Assembly (NCBI RefSeq): GCF_000338275.1
Contig: NZ_ANMR01000019.1
Coordinates: 97,446 to 161,445 of the forward strand
Reading direction: 5' to 3'
Source: Staphylococcus xylosus NJ
GTDB taxonomy: Bacteria; Bacillota; Bacilli; Staphylococcales; Staphylococcaceae
DNA length: 64,000 bases
The notes under the pieces were generated by a model, which searched no databases, was not told the DNA's origin, and worked only from the letters and a program-made list of their open reading frames with translations. The translations under genes were made by a program, and so were the position numbers. Of the stretch, positions 38,744 to 47,556 are shown one piece after another; the stretch's first letter is position 1, and every line of letters begins with the position of its first letter.

Positions 38744-38847
38744 AGTTATCATATTATACTTCACACATTTACACACATATAATATAATTTCACACATTTT
38801 AATATACTTTTAAATAGTCTACACAACATTCACACAATGTTTGTAGA

Positions 38848-39363
38848 TTAGAACGGTAAATCGTCATCACTAATATCAATAGGTCCGTTTGCATTTGCAA
38901 ATGGATTATCTGATTGATTATTATTTGATGTATTGTTGTTATTATTATTGTTATTTTGATATGACGCTGTATTTTGTCCTGATTGTTGTCCGCCAAAGTT
39001 TTGGAAATTATTATTACTTTCTTGACCATGACGTTGGTTTTGATTTTTAGGTTCAAGGAATTGAACGCTATCACAAACTACTTCAGTTACAAAAACACGA
39101 CGTCCTTCTTGGTTTTCATAGCTACGTGATTGAATGCGACCGTCAACGCCCGCTAAACTACCTTTGAACAAGTAGTTATTTACATTATCTGCTTGTTTTC
39201 TAAAAACGACACAATTAATGAAATCTGCTTCGCGTTCCCCTTGCGCATTTGTAAACGTACGGTTTACTGCTAGAGTAAAAGTCGCAACACTCACGCCTGA
39301 GGGTGTTGTTCTATATTCTGGATCTTTCGTTAAACGACCGACTAAAACAACTCTATTTATCAT
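38848..39363 (-). CDS. ssb: Single-stranded DNA-binding protein
   Basis: The 171-aa protein starts with the OB-fold [18 protein letters not shown] and continues with FTLAVNR and [15 protein letters not shown], all diagnostic for SSB. A long Asn/Gln-rich linker follows from about residue 110. The acidic tip is DISDDDLPF, the docking site for replication and repair partners. It lies 18 bases downstream of rpsF, as in other staphylococci, but rpsR no longer follows. Confidence 0.97.
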   Translation of the reverse strand: MINRVVLVGRLTKDPEYRTTPSGVSVATFTLAVNRTFTNAQGEREADFINCVVFRKQADNVNNYLFKGSLAGVDGRIQSRSYENQEGRRVFVTEVVCDSVQFLEPKNQNQRHGQESNNNFQNFGGQQSGQNTASYQNNNNNNNNTSNNNQSDNPFANANGPIDISDDDLPF

Positions 39364-39381
39364 TTAAACGACCCCCATCTA

Positions 39382-39687
39382 TTATTTTCTTGTCTTATCT
39401 TCGTCTTCACGAATTACGATATAACGGATTACATCGTCTGAAATTTTAGCTAAACGTTGGAATTCGTCAGTAGCTTCATTATCAGAAGTTTGGATACGTA
39501 CGATATTGTAGTAACCTTCACTGAAATCATTGATTTCGTATGCTAAACGGCGTTTGCCCCAATCCTTAGCTTCTAAAACTTCTGATCCTTGAGAAGCCAA
39601 GATTCCGTTGAAACGTTCAACGACAGCTTTTTTAGCGTCTTCTTCAATGTTTGGACGAACGATGTACATAACTTCATATGTTCTCAT
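39382..39687 (-). CDS. rpsF: 30S ribosomal protein bS6
   Basis: A 101-aa full-length S6 ([13 protein letters not shown] at the start; GKRRLAYEI and YYNIVRIQT in the core). S6 forms a heterodimer with S18 on the 30S platform, so equal supply of the two is normally ensured by co-transcription. AAGGAGGTG precedes the ATG, and an S6:S18-type leader lies just upstream. Confidence 0.97.
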   Translation of the reverse strand: MRTYEVMYIVRPNIEEDAKKAVVERFNGILASQGSEVLEAKDWGKRRLAYEINDFSEGYYNIVRIQTSDNEATDEFQRLAKISDDVIRYIVIREDEDKTRK

Positions 39688-39699
39688 TTTATAATTGCA

Positions 39700-39746
39700 C
39701 CTCCTTGTGGTCTATACGGCTCGTCATCATTTGTGACAAGCAAGGA
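39700..39746 (-). promoter_or_regulatory. S6:S18 ribosomal leader of rpsF
   Basis: On the minus strand the leader holds CTTGCTTGTC, a loop, GACGAG, the unpaired CCG, then TATAGACCACAAGG next to the ribosome binding site. The CCG flanked by a stem is the core of the known S6:S18 binding motif in rpsF leaders, which mimics 16S rRNA and gives translational feedback. This is a judgement by eye. Confidence 0.6.
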
Positions 39747-39772
39747 ATAATTTTCATTACTCACAATCAAGA

Positions 39773-39801
39773 ATTATAGCACAAGCATTTACTTTTTACA
39801 A
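39773..39801 (-). promoter_or_regulatory. Sigma-A promoter of rpsF-ssb
   Basis: On the minus strand TTGTAA and a perfect TATAAT are 17 bases apart, about 85 to 115 bases upstream of the rpsF start. Confidence 0.75.
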
Positions 39802-39840
39802 TGGTTATACATCTTTAGCAGTTGCTTAATTTAATATGCA

Positions 39841-39856
39841 TGTTTCATATGAAACA
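39841..39856. promoter_or_regulatory. parS-like palindrome
   Basis: TGTTTCATATGAAACA is a perfect 16-base palindrome. It equals the Firmicute parS consensus TGTTTCACGTGAAACA except for the central CG, which is TA. ParB/Spo0J would bind a genuine parS; the altered centre may weaken or abolish this. Confidence 0.35.
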
Positions 39857-40114
39857 TTCGAAAACATTAATTTTGCAATAGCTATTTCTCCTATTATAGA
39901 TGGCCGCTTACTTTATATTAAATAAATTGACACCATTTCATTTATTTAAATTTATAAATCACAATTCATTATTTTAATAAAAAATAAATGTCATTTAAGC
40001 TAAGGTTGAAAATCTACTTTAATTCTACTAGCATAACCACTATGTTCGTTTTTTATATTTTTAACCACTTTATTTTAGTAGTATTTTTTAAGTACATAAA
40101 CAAAGGAGTATATT

Positions 40115-40921
40115 ATGGTTTCTGCAATTAAAAAAGGATTTGTTACAGTGTGTGTATTATTTGCATCAACAACAACTATTAACTCTGCATATGCAGCTGA
40201 TAATACCTCAAGTCAAAAAGGAACAATGGGATATGGATACCAACAATATTTAAATAAACATCAAGAAAACGGTACAAATCAAGAGAAATCAAACCGTTCT
40301 AATGATATTCAATCAGAAGCTGGAACTACGCAAAATGGCGAACGTATTTTAGATATTTCTGAATGGCAAGGCGATTTGACTGAACAAGAAGTAAAGGACT
40401 TAAAAGCAAACTATGATTTCATTATCATTAGAGCCCAATACGGTTCAGAAAAAATAGACGAGTCCTTAGAACACAATTCTGATTTATTAGACAAACACGA
40501 CTTAGATTTCGGTGTATATTCATATAGTATGTATGAAAACCCTGATGACGCACGATATGAGGCGCAAACTTTATATAACCGAGCTCCAAAAGCAAGTTTT
40601 TATATAAATGATTTTGAACAAAATTCAGTTACTTCTGGCACTACCGAAGAAAGCACGGATGCTTGGTATGATGAAATGAAAGGTTTAGCTGGAAATAAAA
40701 AAGTACTATTTTATTCATACGAAAATTTCATGTTAGAACATGCTGAACAATCTGTAGAAAATTATGATGGCTACTGGATGGCTAACTACAACCCAGGTCA
40801 GCCTACTCGCGATCACGTTTTATGGCAGTATACTGATAGCTATGCTTCCCCTGAATTAAATCAAGAAGTAGATGCGAATTATACAGGACCAAATGTTAGT
40901 ACTGATTGGTTCATCTCTTAA
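40115..40921 (+). CDS. Secreted GH25 family muramidase
   Basis: A 268-aa exported protein. The signal peptide ends near residue 27 (AYA). A polar linker of about 50 residues follows, then a GH25 lysozyme domain. The catalytic acidic residues are D80 (ILDISEWQGD) and D166/E168 (FYINDFEQN), with later barrel strands KVLFYSYENF and HVLWQYTDS. GH25 enzymes cut the MurNAc-GlcNAc bond of peptidoglycan. No cell-wall binding repeat is attached. AAAGGAG precedes the ATG. A terminator follows at 40978. Confidence 0.88.
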   Translation: MVSAIKKGFVTVCVLFASTTTINSAYAADNTSSQKGTMGYGYQQYLNKHQENGTNQEKSNRSNDIQSEAGTTQNGERILDISEWQGDLTEQEVKDLKANYDFIIIRAQYGSEKIDESLEHNSDLLDKHDLDFGVYSYSMYENPDDARYEAQTLYNRAPKASFYINDFEQNSVTSGTTEESTDAWYDEMKGLAGNKKVLFYSYENFMLEHAEQSVENYDGYWMANYNPGQPTRDHVLWQYTDSYASPELNQEVDANYTGPNVSTDWFIS

Positions 40922-40977
40922 CCTTTATAAACATAATAAAGGGAATAGATCTTAAACTATTATCAATCTAATGATTA

Positions 40978-41011
40978 AGGCTGGGACAATTTAAATTGCC
41001 CCAGCCTGTTT
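40978..41011. terminator. 'ggctgggaca' terminator between convergent genes
   Basis: AGGCTGGGACAATTT pairs with AAATTGCCCCAGCCT, with T residues following. It lies between the GH25 gene and the convergent ychF. Confidence 0.85.
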
Positions 41012-41070
41012 TATAATATTGAGATATTTATACCTCAGTATTCCAATATATCATTTGGAGACCTATTGTT

Positions 41071-42168
41071 TTACACGTTAAATCTAAAGTGTACAACGTC
41101 GCCATCTTTCATAATGTATTCTTTACCTTCTAAACGCTGTTTACCAGCATCTTTGGCACCATTTTCACCATTAAATTCAACGTAGTCGTCATAACTAGTA
41201 ACCTCTGCACGAATAAAACCACGTTCAAAATCCGTATGAATGATACCCGCACATTGTGGAGCAGTCATACCTTTAATAAATGTCCATGCACGTACTTCTT
41301 GTACACCTGCTGTAAAGTAAGTAGCAAGACCAAGCAAGTCATAAGTTGTACGAATTAAACGATCGAGACCTGGTTCTTCAATACCTAAATCTTCTAAGAA
41401 CATTTCTCTGTCTTCATCCTCAAGTACAGCAATTTCCTCTTCAATCTTAGCACTGATTACGATAACTTCAGAATCTTCTTTCGCTGCATATTCGCGGATA
41501 GCTTTTACTTTTTCATTATCTTCATCGCCAATTTCGTCTTCACCTACGTTAGCGATATATAACATTTCTTTAGATGTTAACAATTGAGCTTGGTTCACAT
41601 ATTTTTGATCTTCTTCTGTAAATTCCAAACTTCTTACAGGATTTCCCTCTTCTAAAGCTTCTTTAATTCTTGATAAAATACGAGTTTCATTAACTGCATC
41701 TTTATCTTTTTGACGTGCCATTTTTTCTAATTTTGGTAAACGCTTATCTACAGATTCTAAATCTGCTAATACGAGTTCCATATTAATAACTTCAATATCA
41801 TCAATCGGATCTACACGACCAGAAACATGTGTAACATTATCATCGTCAAAAGCACGAACAACTTGGCAAATCGCATCTACTTCACGGATATGGGATAAGA
41901 ATTTATTACCTAAACCTTCCCCTTTAGAAGCTCCTTTAACAATACCTGCAATATCGGTAAATTCGAATGTAGTTGGAATTGTTTTTTTCGGTTCTACCAT
42001 TTCTGTTAACACGTCTAATCTACTATCTGGCACTTCGACTATGCCTACGTTAGGATCAATTGTTGCGAATGGGTAGTTTGCTGCAAGTGCACCTGCTTTT
42101 GTAATTGCATTAAAAAGTGTAGACTTTCCTACGTTTGGTAAGCCGACAATACCTGCTGTTAAAGCCAT
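41071..42168 (-). CDS. ychF: Redox-regulated ATPase YchF
   Basis: A 365-aa member of the Obg-related P-loop family. GLPNVGKSTLFNAI is the Walker A motif, FTDIAGIVKGAS switch II, and a coiled insertion occupies the middle. The C-terminal TGS domain ends VVHFRFNV. YchF prefers ATP over GTP and is linked to ribosomes and the oxidative stress response. Its ATG overlaps the stop codon of the DUF951 gene (TAATG), so the two are translationally coupled. Confidence 0.96.
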   Translation of the reverse strand: MALTAGIVGLPNVGKSTLFNAITKAGALAANYPFATIDPNVGIVEVPDSRLDVLTEMVEPKKTIPTTFEFTDIAGIVKGASKGEGLGNKFLSHIREVDAICQVVRAFDDDNVTHVSGRVDPIDDIEVINMELVLADLESVDKRLPKLEKMARQKDKDAVNETRILSRIKEALEEGNPVRSLEFTEEDQKYVNQAQLLTSKEMLYIANVGEDEIGDEDNEKVKAIREYAAKEDSEVIVISAKIEEEIAVLEDEDREMFLEDLGIEEPGLDRLIRTTYDLLGLATYFTAGVQEVRAWTFIKGMTAPQCAGIIHTDFERGFIRAEVTSYDDYVEFNGENGAKDAGKQRLEGKEYIMKDGDVVHFRFNV

Positions 42169-42383
42169 TATTCATTCTCCTTATCGGTAGTATCTTGTTG
42201 TGATACCACAATTTTTTTTAGTTTTTTATTAAATGTTTGTCTAGGAATCATAATACTGCGCTGACAGTTTTCGCATTTTATTCGGATGTCTGCACCTACA
42301 CGAATGATTTTAAAACGATTCGTACCACATGCATGCTGCTTTTTCATTTCTACAATATCATTCAAACCGTAATTGGATGTCAT
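42168..42383 (-). CDS. DUF951 family zinc-ribbon protein
   Basis: A 71-aa protein with CGTNRFKIIRVGADIRIKC and CENC, the conserved pattern of DUF951, which resembles a nucleic-acid or rRNA-binding zinc ribbon. It sits between mscS and ychF, the standard order in staphylococci and other Firmicutes. GGAGGTG precedes the ATG. Confidence 0.9.
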   Translation of the reverse strand: MTSNYGLNDIVEMKKQHACGTNRFKIIRVGADIRIKCENCQRSIMIPRQTFNKKLKKIVVSQQDTTDKENE

Positions 42384-42404
42384 TCTGTAACACCTCCGAC
42401 CGTC

Positions 42405-43289
42405 TTATGCATTATTTTGTTGATTTGCTTCGTATTGTACCATCATTGGTTGTGGCATTTTAATTTCTTTAAGTTTAAATAATTTCAATATTTCTTTTCT
42501 TAAAATGCGTGCACCTGTAAAGCCTTCTCCAGGTATCGTCTCTGCAGAAATACGCAATACGATTTCATTATTTGTGATGGAATTTACACCAACAACCTCT
42601 GGTGTAGATATAAATAAATAGTATTTCGAGCGAATTGCCTCAAAAGAATCATTTAATTCATCTTCCACTTTATCAATATCTTCTGTTATGGAAACTGGAA
42701 TTTCTACTATTGCTTCACCATTTATTACGGAGTAATTCGTAATTTCACCAACGCTACCATTTGGTAATGTAGTCAACTCACCAGAAATAGTATTAATACG
42801 CATCGATCTTAACCCTATTGATTTAACAGTACCTTCTGCTACTGGAGCGCCACCATTGCTAATTTTAACATAATCTCCTACATCAAATTGGTTTTCAAAA
42901 ATTATAAAAAATCCAGTAATAATATCTTTAACTACTGTTTGTGCACCAAAACCAACGGCTAATCCCACGACACCAGCACTTGCTATAATGCCTCCTACAC
43001 TGATACCAAATTTACTTAAAATCGTAGTCAACACTATAAACCATACCACATATGATACTACATTTTGCACTAATGATATTAAAGTTTTTGAGCGTTTTTT
43101 ATTACTATTCTTGCCTTTATTTTGAATTTTAAAGAACTGTGCGATACCTTTGTTCACAAAATGTAAAATAACCCATGCAGCCACTACGTAAACTATTATC
43201 ATTATTAAATTAGAGAGTAATGATTGATATGTTTCTGGCTGTAATAATGGCTCTATTATAGAATAGAGAATATTTTTCACTTGATTCAA
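42405..43289 (-). CDS. MscS-family mechanosensitive channel
   Basis: A 294-aa small-conductance mechanosensitive channel. Three transmembrane helices are followed by the pore-lining Gly/Ala helix GIIASAGVVGLAVGFGAQ and the MscS signature FENQFDVGDYVKI, then the cytoplasmic beta domain (GTVKSIGLRSMRINT). It opens on membrane tension to release solutes during hypo-osmotic shock. The start is a TTG with AGGAGG eight bases upstream. It is first of the mscS-DUF951-ychF group. Confidence 0.93.
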   Translation of the reverse strand: MNQVKNILYSIIEPLLQPETYQSLLSNLIMIIVYVVAAWVILHFVNKGIAQFFKIQNKGKNSNKKRSKTLISLVQNVVSYVVWFIVLTTILSKFGISVGGIIASAGVVGLAVGFGAQTVVKDIITGFFIIFENQFDVGDYVKISNGGAPVAEGTVKSIGLRSMRINTISGELTTLPNGSVGEITNYSVINGEAIVEIPVSITEDIDKVEDELNDSFEAIRSKYYLFISTPEVVGVNSITNNEIVLRISAETIPGEGFTGARILRKEILKLFKLKEIKMPQPMMVQYEANQQNNA

Positions 43290-43525
43290 CTATATTTCCT
43301 CCTTAACACAACTTCACTTCATTTTATTATAACCTTTTCAAAGGTAAAACAAATCCAACTTTCGCTCTAAATTAAAATCTTATCCACAATTTATGCTACT
43401 AGTTAATTGCAGTAAAAGTTAACCTCATCTAGTTTATTAAAAATATAAACATTAGCAAAGTATTTAAGCATAATTGTCACGTTATTTTTAACTTTTGTAA
43501 TTAAAAAATGGCAAAAGAAAAAGAA

Positions 43526-43580
43526 CCATAATTAAAAATTATGATTCTTTAACACCCAATTAGCAATATTACTATAAACT
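43526..43580 (+). repeat. Direct repeat copy 1
   Basis: The word ATTATGATTCTTTAACACCCAA here recurs with one change (ATTATGATACTTTAACACCCAA) about 536 bases to the right. Both are preceded by a TAATTAAA(A/G) arm that pairs with the start of the word to form a small hairpin. Confidence 0.55.
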
Positions 43581-44061
43581 TTCATAATAATTCAAGTGTA
43601 TTTTTATAGAACAGAAGAAATTCAAATTACGTAATGTATAAAAATAATCGATTTTAATTAATCACATTTTTATGTGAATCGCTTAATAATCATAAGTATA
43701 AAATTACATATAATTAATTTTTAAATAATTTTTATATATTAACATTTACGCATTGTTTTTATTCAGTTAGGGAATTTGCACCAAAAATTTATTCAATTAT
43801 TATAATATTTATGTGTAGGAGGTGAACTCGCTTTTAATAAACTTTGTATATTAATATGACTGACCATTTTTACACAAGCTTTTAAACGAATTCATGTTAC
43901 TTTATTTAAATAATACTTTTTTTCGTCGTTGTTGGGTATTAAATAGCTAAGTTACATATTATTTTCAAGCTAGTGGTTAAAGTTGAAATATTAATCCCGT
44001 AATACTTAGTTTATGTTCTACACTTTTAGTACTTTTAGAACAATGAATCTTTAACTAAGAA

Positions 44062-44125
44062 TCTTAATTAAAGATTATGATACTTTAACACCCAATTATT
44101 TATATGATAATAGTTTTTAACGCAA
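44062..44125 (+). repeat. Direct repeat copy 2
   Basis: This is the partner of the copy at 43526-43580, sharing about 21 of 22 bases in the core and weaker similarity on the right (ATAATAGTTT...AAACTTT against ATTACTATAAACTTT). Confidence 0.55.
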
Positions 44126-44164
44126 ACTTTACTCTTCCGGATTCCTGATTCATAACTAGTAATA

Positions 44165-44202
44165 TGCACATACTGTCCCTTACAACAGTATGTGCATTTT
44201 TT
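44165..44202 (+). terminator. Orphan plus-strand terminator
   Basis: A perfect 11-bp stem TGCACATACTG/CAGTATGTGCA with a 10-base loop is followed by TTTTTT on the plus strand. The flanking genes are both on the minus strand and the minus side has no T run, so it should terminate an unknown plus-strand transcript. Confidence 0.75.
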
Positions 44203-44351
44203 AATGTTATTGCCACATACAATATTAGTTTAAGTATCAAACCCCTAAATATGTGCTTAATTTATTTCTAACAACTTTTCAACGTTACACATACTAAATA
44301 CACTTAATTTATTAATAAATTAAGTGTATTACTTCGAAAAATTAGTCATTA

Positions 44352-44720
44352 CTACTCAGCAAACTTTTTCTCTAAATCATTATATAATTTAAAAATCATT
44401 ATACGTTCTCCAGTTATAGAGCTCAAGTCTGTATGAAAGCTTTTAACTTCTTCCCCTGAAATTGACAGCACAATTTTATTAAGTTCTTCTATACCTGATT
44501 CTACAAGTTTAGAACGTGTTCGTTTAATCGTTAATAACCCTTCATTCGTGCCACAAACTTTATACTCTGCTTGTGTCAATACACCTTGCAAACTGACTAT
44601 AATCATATCACGCAATATGTCTGTTTTAACTGAAAGAGAACCACGACCAAGGAAGTCTTTTTCCCATTGTGTAATTGCTTTACTGATTTCAGATTCATAG
44701 GTACCTTTGGTTTTTTTCAT
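44352..44720 (-). CDS. mpsC: DUF2294/MpsC family protein
   Basis: A 122-aa soluble protein with the DUF2294 pattern: an N-terminal helix (ESEISKAITQWEKDFLGRGS), the strand DMIIVSLQGVLTQAEYKV, and the C-terminal helix SITGERIMIFKLYNDLEKKF. This family has been renamed MpsC after the staphylococcal membrane-potential-generating system. It lies 186 bases after mpsB on the same strand, which supports the name. Its exact role is not known. Confidence 0.85.
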   Translation of the reverse strand: MKKTKGTYESEISKAITQWEKDFLGRGSLSVKTDILRDMIIVSLQGVLTQAEYKVCGTNEGLLTIKRTRSKLVESGIEELNKIVLSISGEEVKSFHTDLSSITGERIMIFKLYNDLEKKFAE

Positions 44721-44906
44721 TAAATATACATCTCCTGTAGAACCAAAATTAGAAATTTATTTTAACAAAGATAACAGTACCATTTTTCAGCAATTTTCTC
44801 TATAGCTATGCTATATTGCCTAGGAAATATAAGCTATCTCAACCATATATCAAATTTATTTATTAAATGTTATAAATGTGGAGACATTAGATGTCCCCAC
44901 AACCAC

Positions 44907-47555
44907 TTAAAGGTTAGTTGTCCAATCATGCCATAAACCTTGTTCATCAACACTGGCTAATCTAACCCAACCATTAACTATTTTTTGATTAAAATCAGGG
45001 TCATTATCCAATAAGTTTTTGATAAATGACTGTGGTGCTTGGATAACAATCAATAATCTTATCGGCGAATGGTACATCTTGTTATCAGACGCCATTACAG
45101 ATTGCCATGGCAGTCCCGTTAATAAATCACTGGCGTTTCCTTGCATAACACCGATACCCGCCGTTACTGTTTGCGTTGCTTTACTACCACTACCATAAAA
45201 ATGAGGCGCTACTGTCGACGCATAGTATTGCAGATTAATCCATTGCGCAACAAGTGCTGGACCGGCAATAATATTTGCTAATATGCTACCACCTTTATCA
45301 TGTTGCCAATCATAATTATGCAAGAAGGCTCTACCTGCTAAATCACTATTTTTAGTTAATTCACGTTGGCCTATAATAAACGCTGCATTTTTCGCTAATC
45401 CCCATTCTGGTCTTATCTCGCTCCAATCATTAGCTTTACGATGAACTTGATTGACTGGGTTTGGCTTAACTATATTATTATCAGGTAACTGCGCCAACCT
45501 TTTTTCACTTGCGGCATAACTTATTTGAGGCATTGCCGCTTCTATTTTTTCATAAGCTATTTGTGCTTCTTGAGATAATTCAGGTAAATATATCCACTTC
45601 AATTCATCTACTGAAGTTTGATGTTCTGCAGCTGCAAAAATAGTTTCTTCTGGGATTTTAATACCTTCCTGTAATAAACTTTCTCTGACCTCTGTCATAT
45701 TACACAAATGAGCCAACACTTTAGCATTGAAACCACTCGCTGCCCCACCACAGGCGCCACAATCTAATGAGGCTGCATAGGGATTATTAGCACTTTGACT
45801 ACCATGACCACACATCACAACTAACGGTGCAAAGTCTTTAGTTAAATCCATTAATTTTAGTGCTTGTAATGTATAATTTACTTTTTCTGTTTTGGTGAAA
45901 CCAATTGGTAATTCATCTTCAAAATGCATATGTTGATTGTTATGATGTTGATTACGATTCAATGTTAAAGTAGTATCTTGTGGTTTTTGTAACCAATTGC
46001 TATAAAACTTACGAATCATCGCTCCCACACGTCTCGGGATAAAACTTCTCGTTAACATTTGTAGCGATAGCCAAGGTCCACTCAATTCCGGTAAAAGTAA
46101 ACTAGGCAAAACGTTCTGTTTCATTTTTTTAAATGTATAAGTAACGGATTCTAATGCATGCTTCCGTTGTTGAAATGCATTAGGCTCACGTTCATGTGTG
46201 TATTCTTGGATTTTATGCTGTGGTTGATTCATAACTGGTAATGACGGATGATTGTACTTACTTCCTAACTCAGATTTCTCTATTGGCAACCCAAAAAAAC
46301 CTGCAATACCCAGAGTTTCAAACGGTCCAGCTGCTTCAATCTGTCTTCTAAAAGGCTCCGACCTTACATCAATACAGAAAGCCATTTGAACTTCTACTTT
46401 TTGTGCTGTTATTTGGTGAGGTTGATCTAATACAATCATACCCTTTAATTGTTCATTATAGGTTTCTTCCCATGCTTCCAACCACAATTTCCGACACAAT
46501 TGTTCATTAAACTCTTGCGCAAATTGCACATATTGTTCTTTTTCTTCTATACTTAACGTACGCCAAGTTTCTACCGTAAATCCACCCCACTGCAGCCATG
46601 ACACAATGCTTGTTTCCAAAACACTGTCATCTTTAGCATCTGGAGGAGTTACAGGTAAATGAGGCTCTACGATTGCCCATTCCATCGCAACACGTATAGC
46701 AAGATAAGTAAATAATAAATCATGAACCTTCTTATGATGGTCATCTTGCCACATCATCATACCTGCCCAACCTGGTAATGATAATAAATGATTCTCTAAA
46801 TATGTTTGAATTTCTATATCCTTAATACCTAGATTGTTTAATGAGGTTTTAAGTAATGATTCAGCATCATTTGGCAATGATTGTAAACGTGTACGTTGTT
46901 GTTTAGTTAACGCTGGGTCATATGGAACTAATCTCTGCCAAGCATTAAAAAGTCCTTTATCTCTATTTGGCATCGTCCATCCGGACTGGGCGTCATCAAT
47001 AAATAACTTGCACCATTTTATTACATGATAATCTAACGTATCGATTAATTTTTCATTTTTATCATCAAAGACGTATGTACTAATTAATGGCACTGATGAA
47101 AATTGTCCGGATGCAGTATTACTCCCCTTCAGACTTCCCGTCAAATCTTTCACGAGTTCATCTATGACGTCTTGTTCCTCTGAGTAAGTCTTCAATGGCC
47201 GTAACTTTAATGCTTGTTTACCATATTGAATAGCGTGCGCTTTCGGAATAGATAATTTTGTCTCTTCTATCCATTGTTGAAAACGCTGTTCTATATACTT
47301 ATCGCTTATTTCACCTTGTTGCCTTGCTTCTATAATAGTTGTTCTCGCTGGATAAATATCAACTTTACGTTCTTGCTTTAACCAACTTGCTACTTCATCA
47401 AATGTTTTATCTTCTAATCCAGACCAGGGACTTCTAGCAGCAAATACTGAAATGGGTGATAAAGGAACAATGACCTTGCTCGCAGTTTCAACTGTCATGC
47501 GAATATCATTAATGTAACTCGATTGCGCAATAGAATGTGTGTTTGAGTTTCCCAT
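44907..47555 (-). CDS. mpsB: MpsB/DabA (DUF2309), inorganic carbon transport subunit
   Basis: An 882-aa cytoplasmic-face protein of the DUF2309/DabA family. The beta-carbonic-anhydrase-like zinc site is visible as MAFCIDVRSEPFRR near residue 390 and MCGHGSQSANNPYAASLDCGACGG near residues 580-605. With MpsA it forms the bicarbonate or CO2-concentrating complex first described in staphylococci as a membrane-potential generator. It starts one base after the mpsA stop codon, with GGAGGGCAC inside the mpsA end, so the two are tightly coupled. Confidence 0.93.
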   Translation of the reverse strand: MGNSNTHSIAQSSYINDIRMTVETASKVIVPLSPISVFAARSPWSGLEDKTFDEVASWLKQERKVDIYPARTTIIEARQQGEISDKYIEQRFQQWIEETKLSIPKAHAIQYGKQALKLRPLKTYSEEQDVIDELVKDLTGSLKGSNTASGQFSSVPLISTYVFDDKNEKLIDTLDYHVIKWCKLFIDDAQSGWTMPNRDKGLFNAWQRLVPYDPALTKQQRTRLQSLPNDAESLLKTSLNNLGIKDIEIQTYLENHLLSLPGWAGMMMWQDDHHKKVHDLLFTYLAIRVAMEWAIVEPHLPVTPPDAKDDSVLETSIVSWLQWGGFTVETWRTLSIEEKEQYVQFAQEFNEQLCRKLWLEAWEETYNEQLKGMIVLDQPHQITAQKVEVQMAFCIDVRSEPFRRQIEAAGPFETLGIAGFFGLPIEKSELGSKYNHPSLPVMNQPQHKIQEYTHEREPNAFQQRKHALESVTYTFKKMKQNVLPSLLLPELSGPWLSLQMLTRSFIPRRVGAMIRKFYSNWLQKPQDTTLTLNRNQHHNNQHMHFEDELPIGFTKTEKVNYTLQALKLMDLTKDFAPLVVMCGHGSQSANNPYAASLDCGACGGAASGFNAKVLAHLCNMTEVRESLLQEGIKIPEETIFAAAEHQTSVDELKWIYLPELSQEAQIAYEKIEAAMPQISYAASEKRLAQLPDNNIVKPNPVNQVHRKANDWSEIRPEWGLAKNAAFIIGQRELTKNSDLAGRAFLHNYDWQHDKGGSILANIIAGPALVAQWINLQYYASTVAPHFYGSGSKATQTVTAGIGVMQGNASDLLTGLPWQSVMASDNKMYHSPIRLLIVIQAPQSFIKNLLDNDPDFNQKIVNGWVRLASVDEQGLWHDWTTNL

Positions 47556-47556
47556 T

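Larger units (their letters stand above)
38343..38847. other. NRPS promoter region and ssb 3' region
   Basis: No gene is seen in this very AT-rich 505-base stretch. It holds the NRPS ribosome binding site and promoter on its left, and the ssb terminator on its right. Between the terminator and ssb, TGTGTGAA-like words recur several times (38762-38840), without a clear unit. Confidence 0.6.
43290..44351. other. 1 kb region without a protein gene
   Basis: No frame of useful length is present on either strand. It holds a diverged direct repeat (43526-43580 and 44062-44125), a TATAAT box at 43799 followed by a perfect AGGAGGTG at 43818 with no frame behind it, and a plus-oriented terminator at 44165-44202 with no plus-strand gene upstream. 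This could be a transcribed regulatory RNA or the remains of lost genes. Confidence 0.55.

Noticed and set aside
19990..38840. Flanking direct repeats of the NRPS insert
   Set aside because: Only a 9-base word (AAACATTGT) is shared between the two junction regions. That is no more than chance in AT-rich DNA, so I do not claim a target duplication.
38799..39074. Frame of 91 codons overlapping the end of ssb
   Set aside because: It comes from the Asn-codon-rich ssb linker in another frame.
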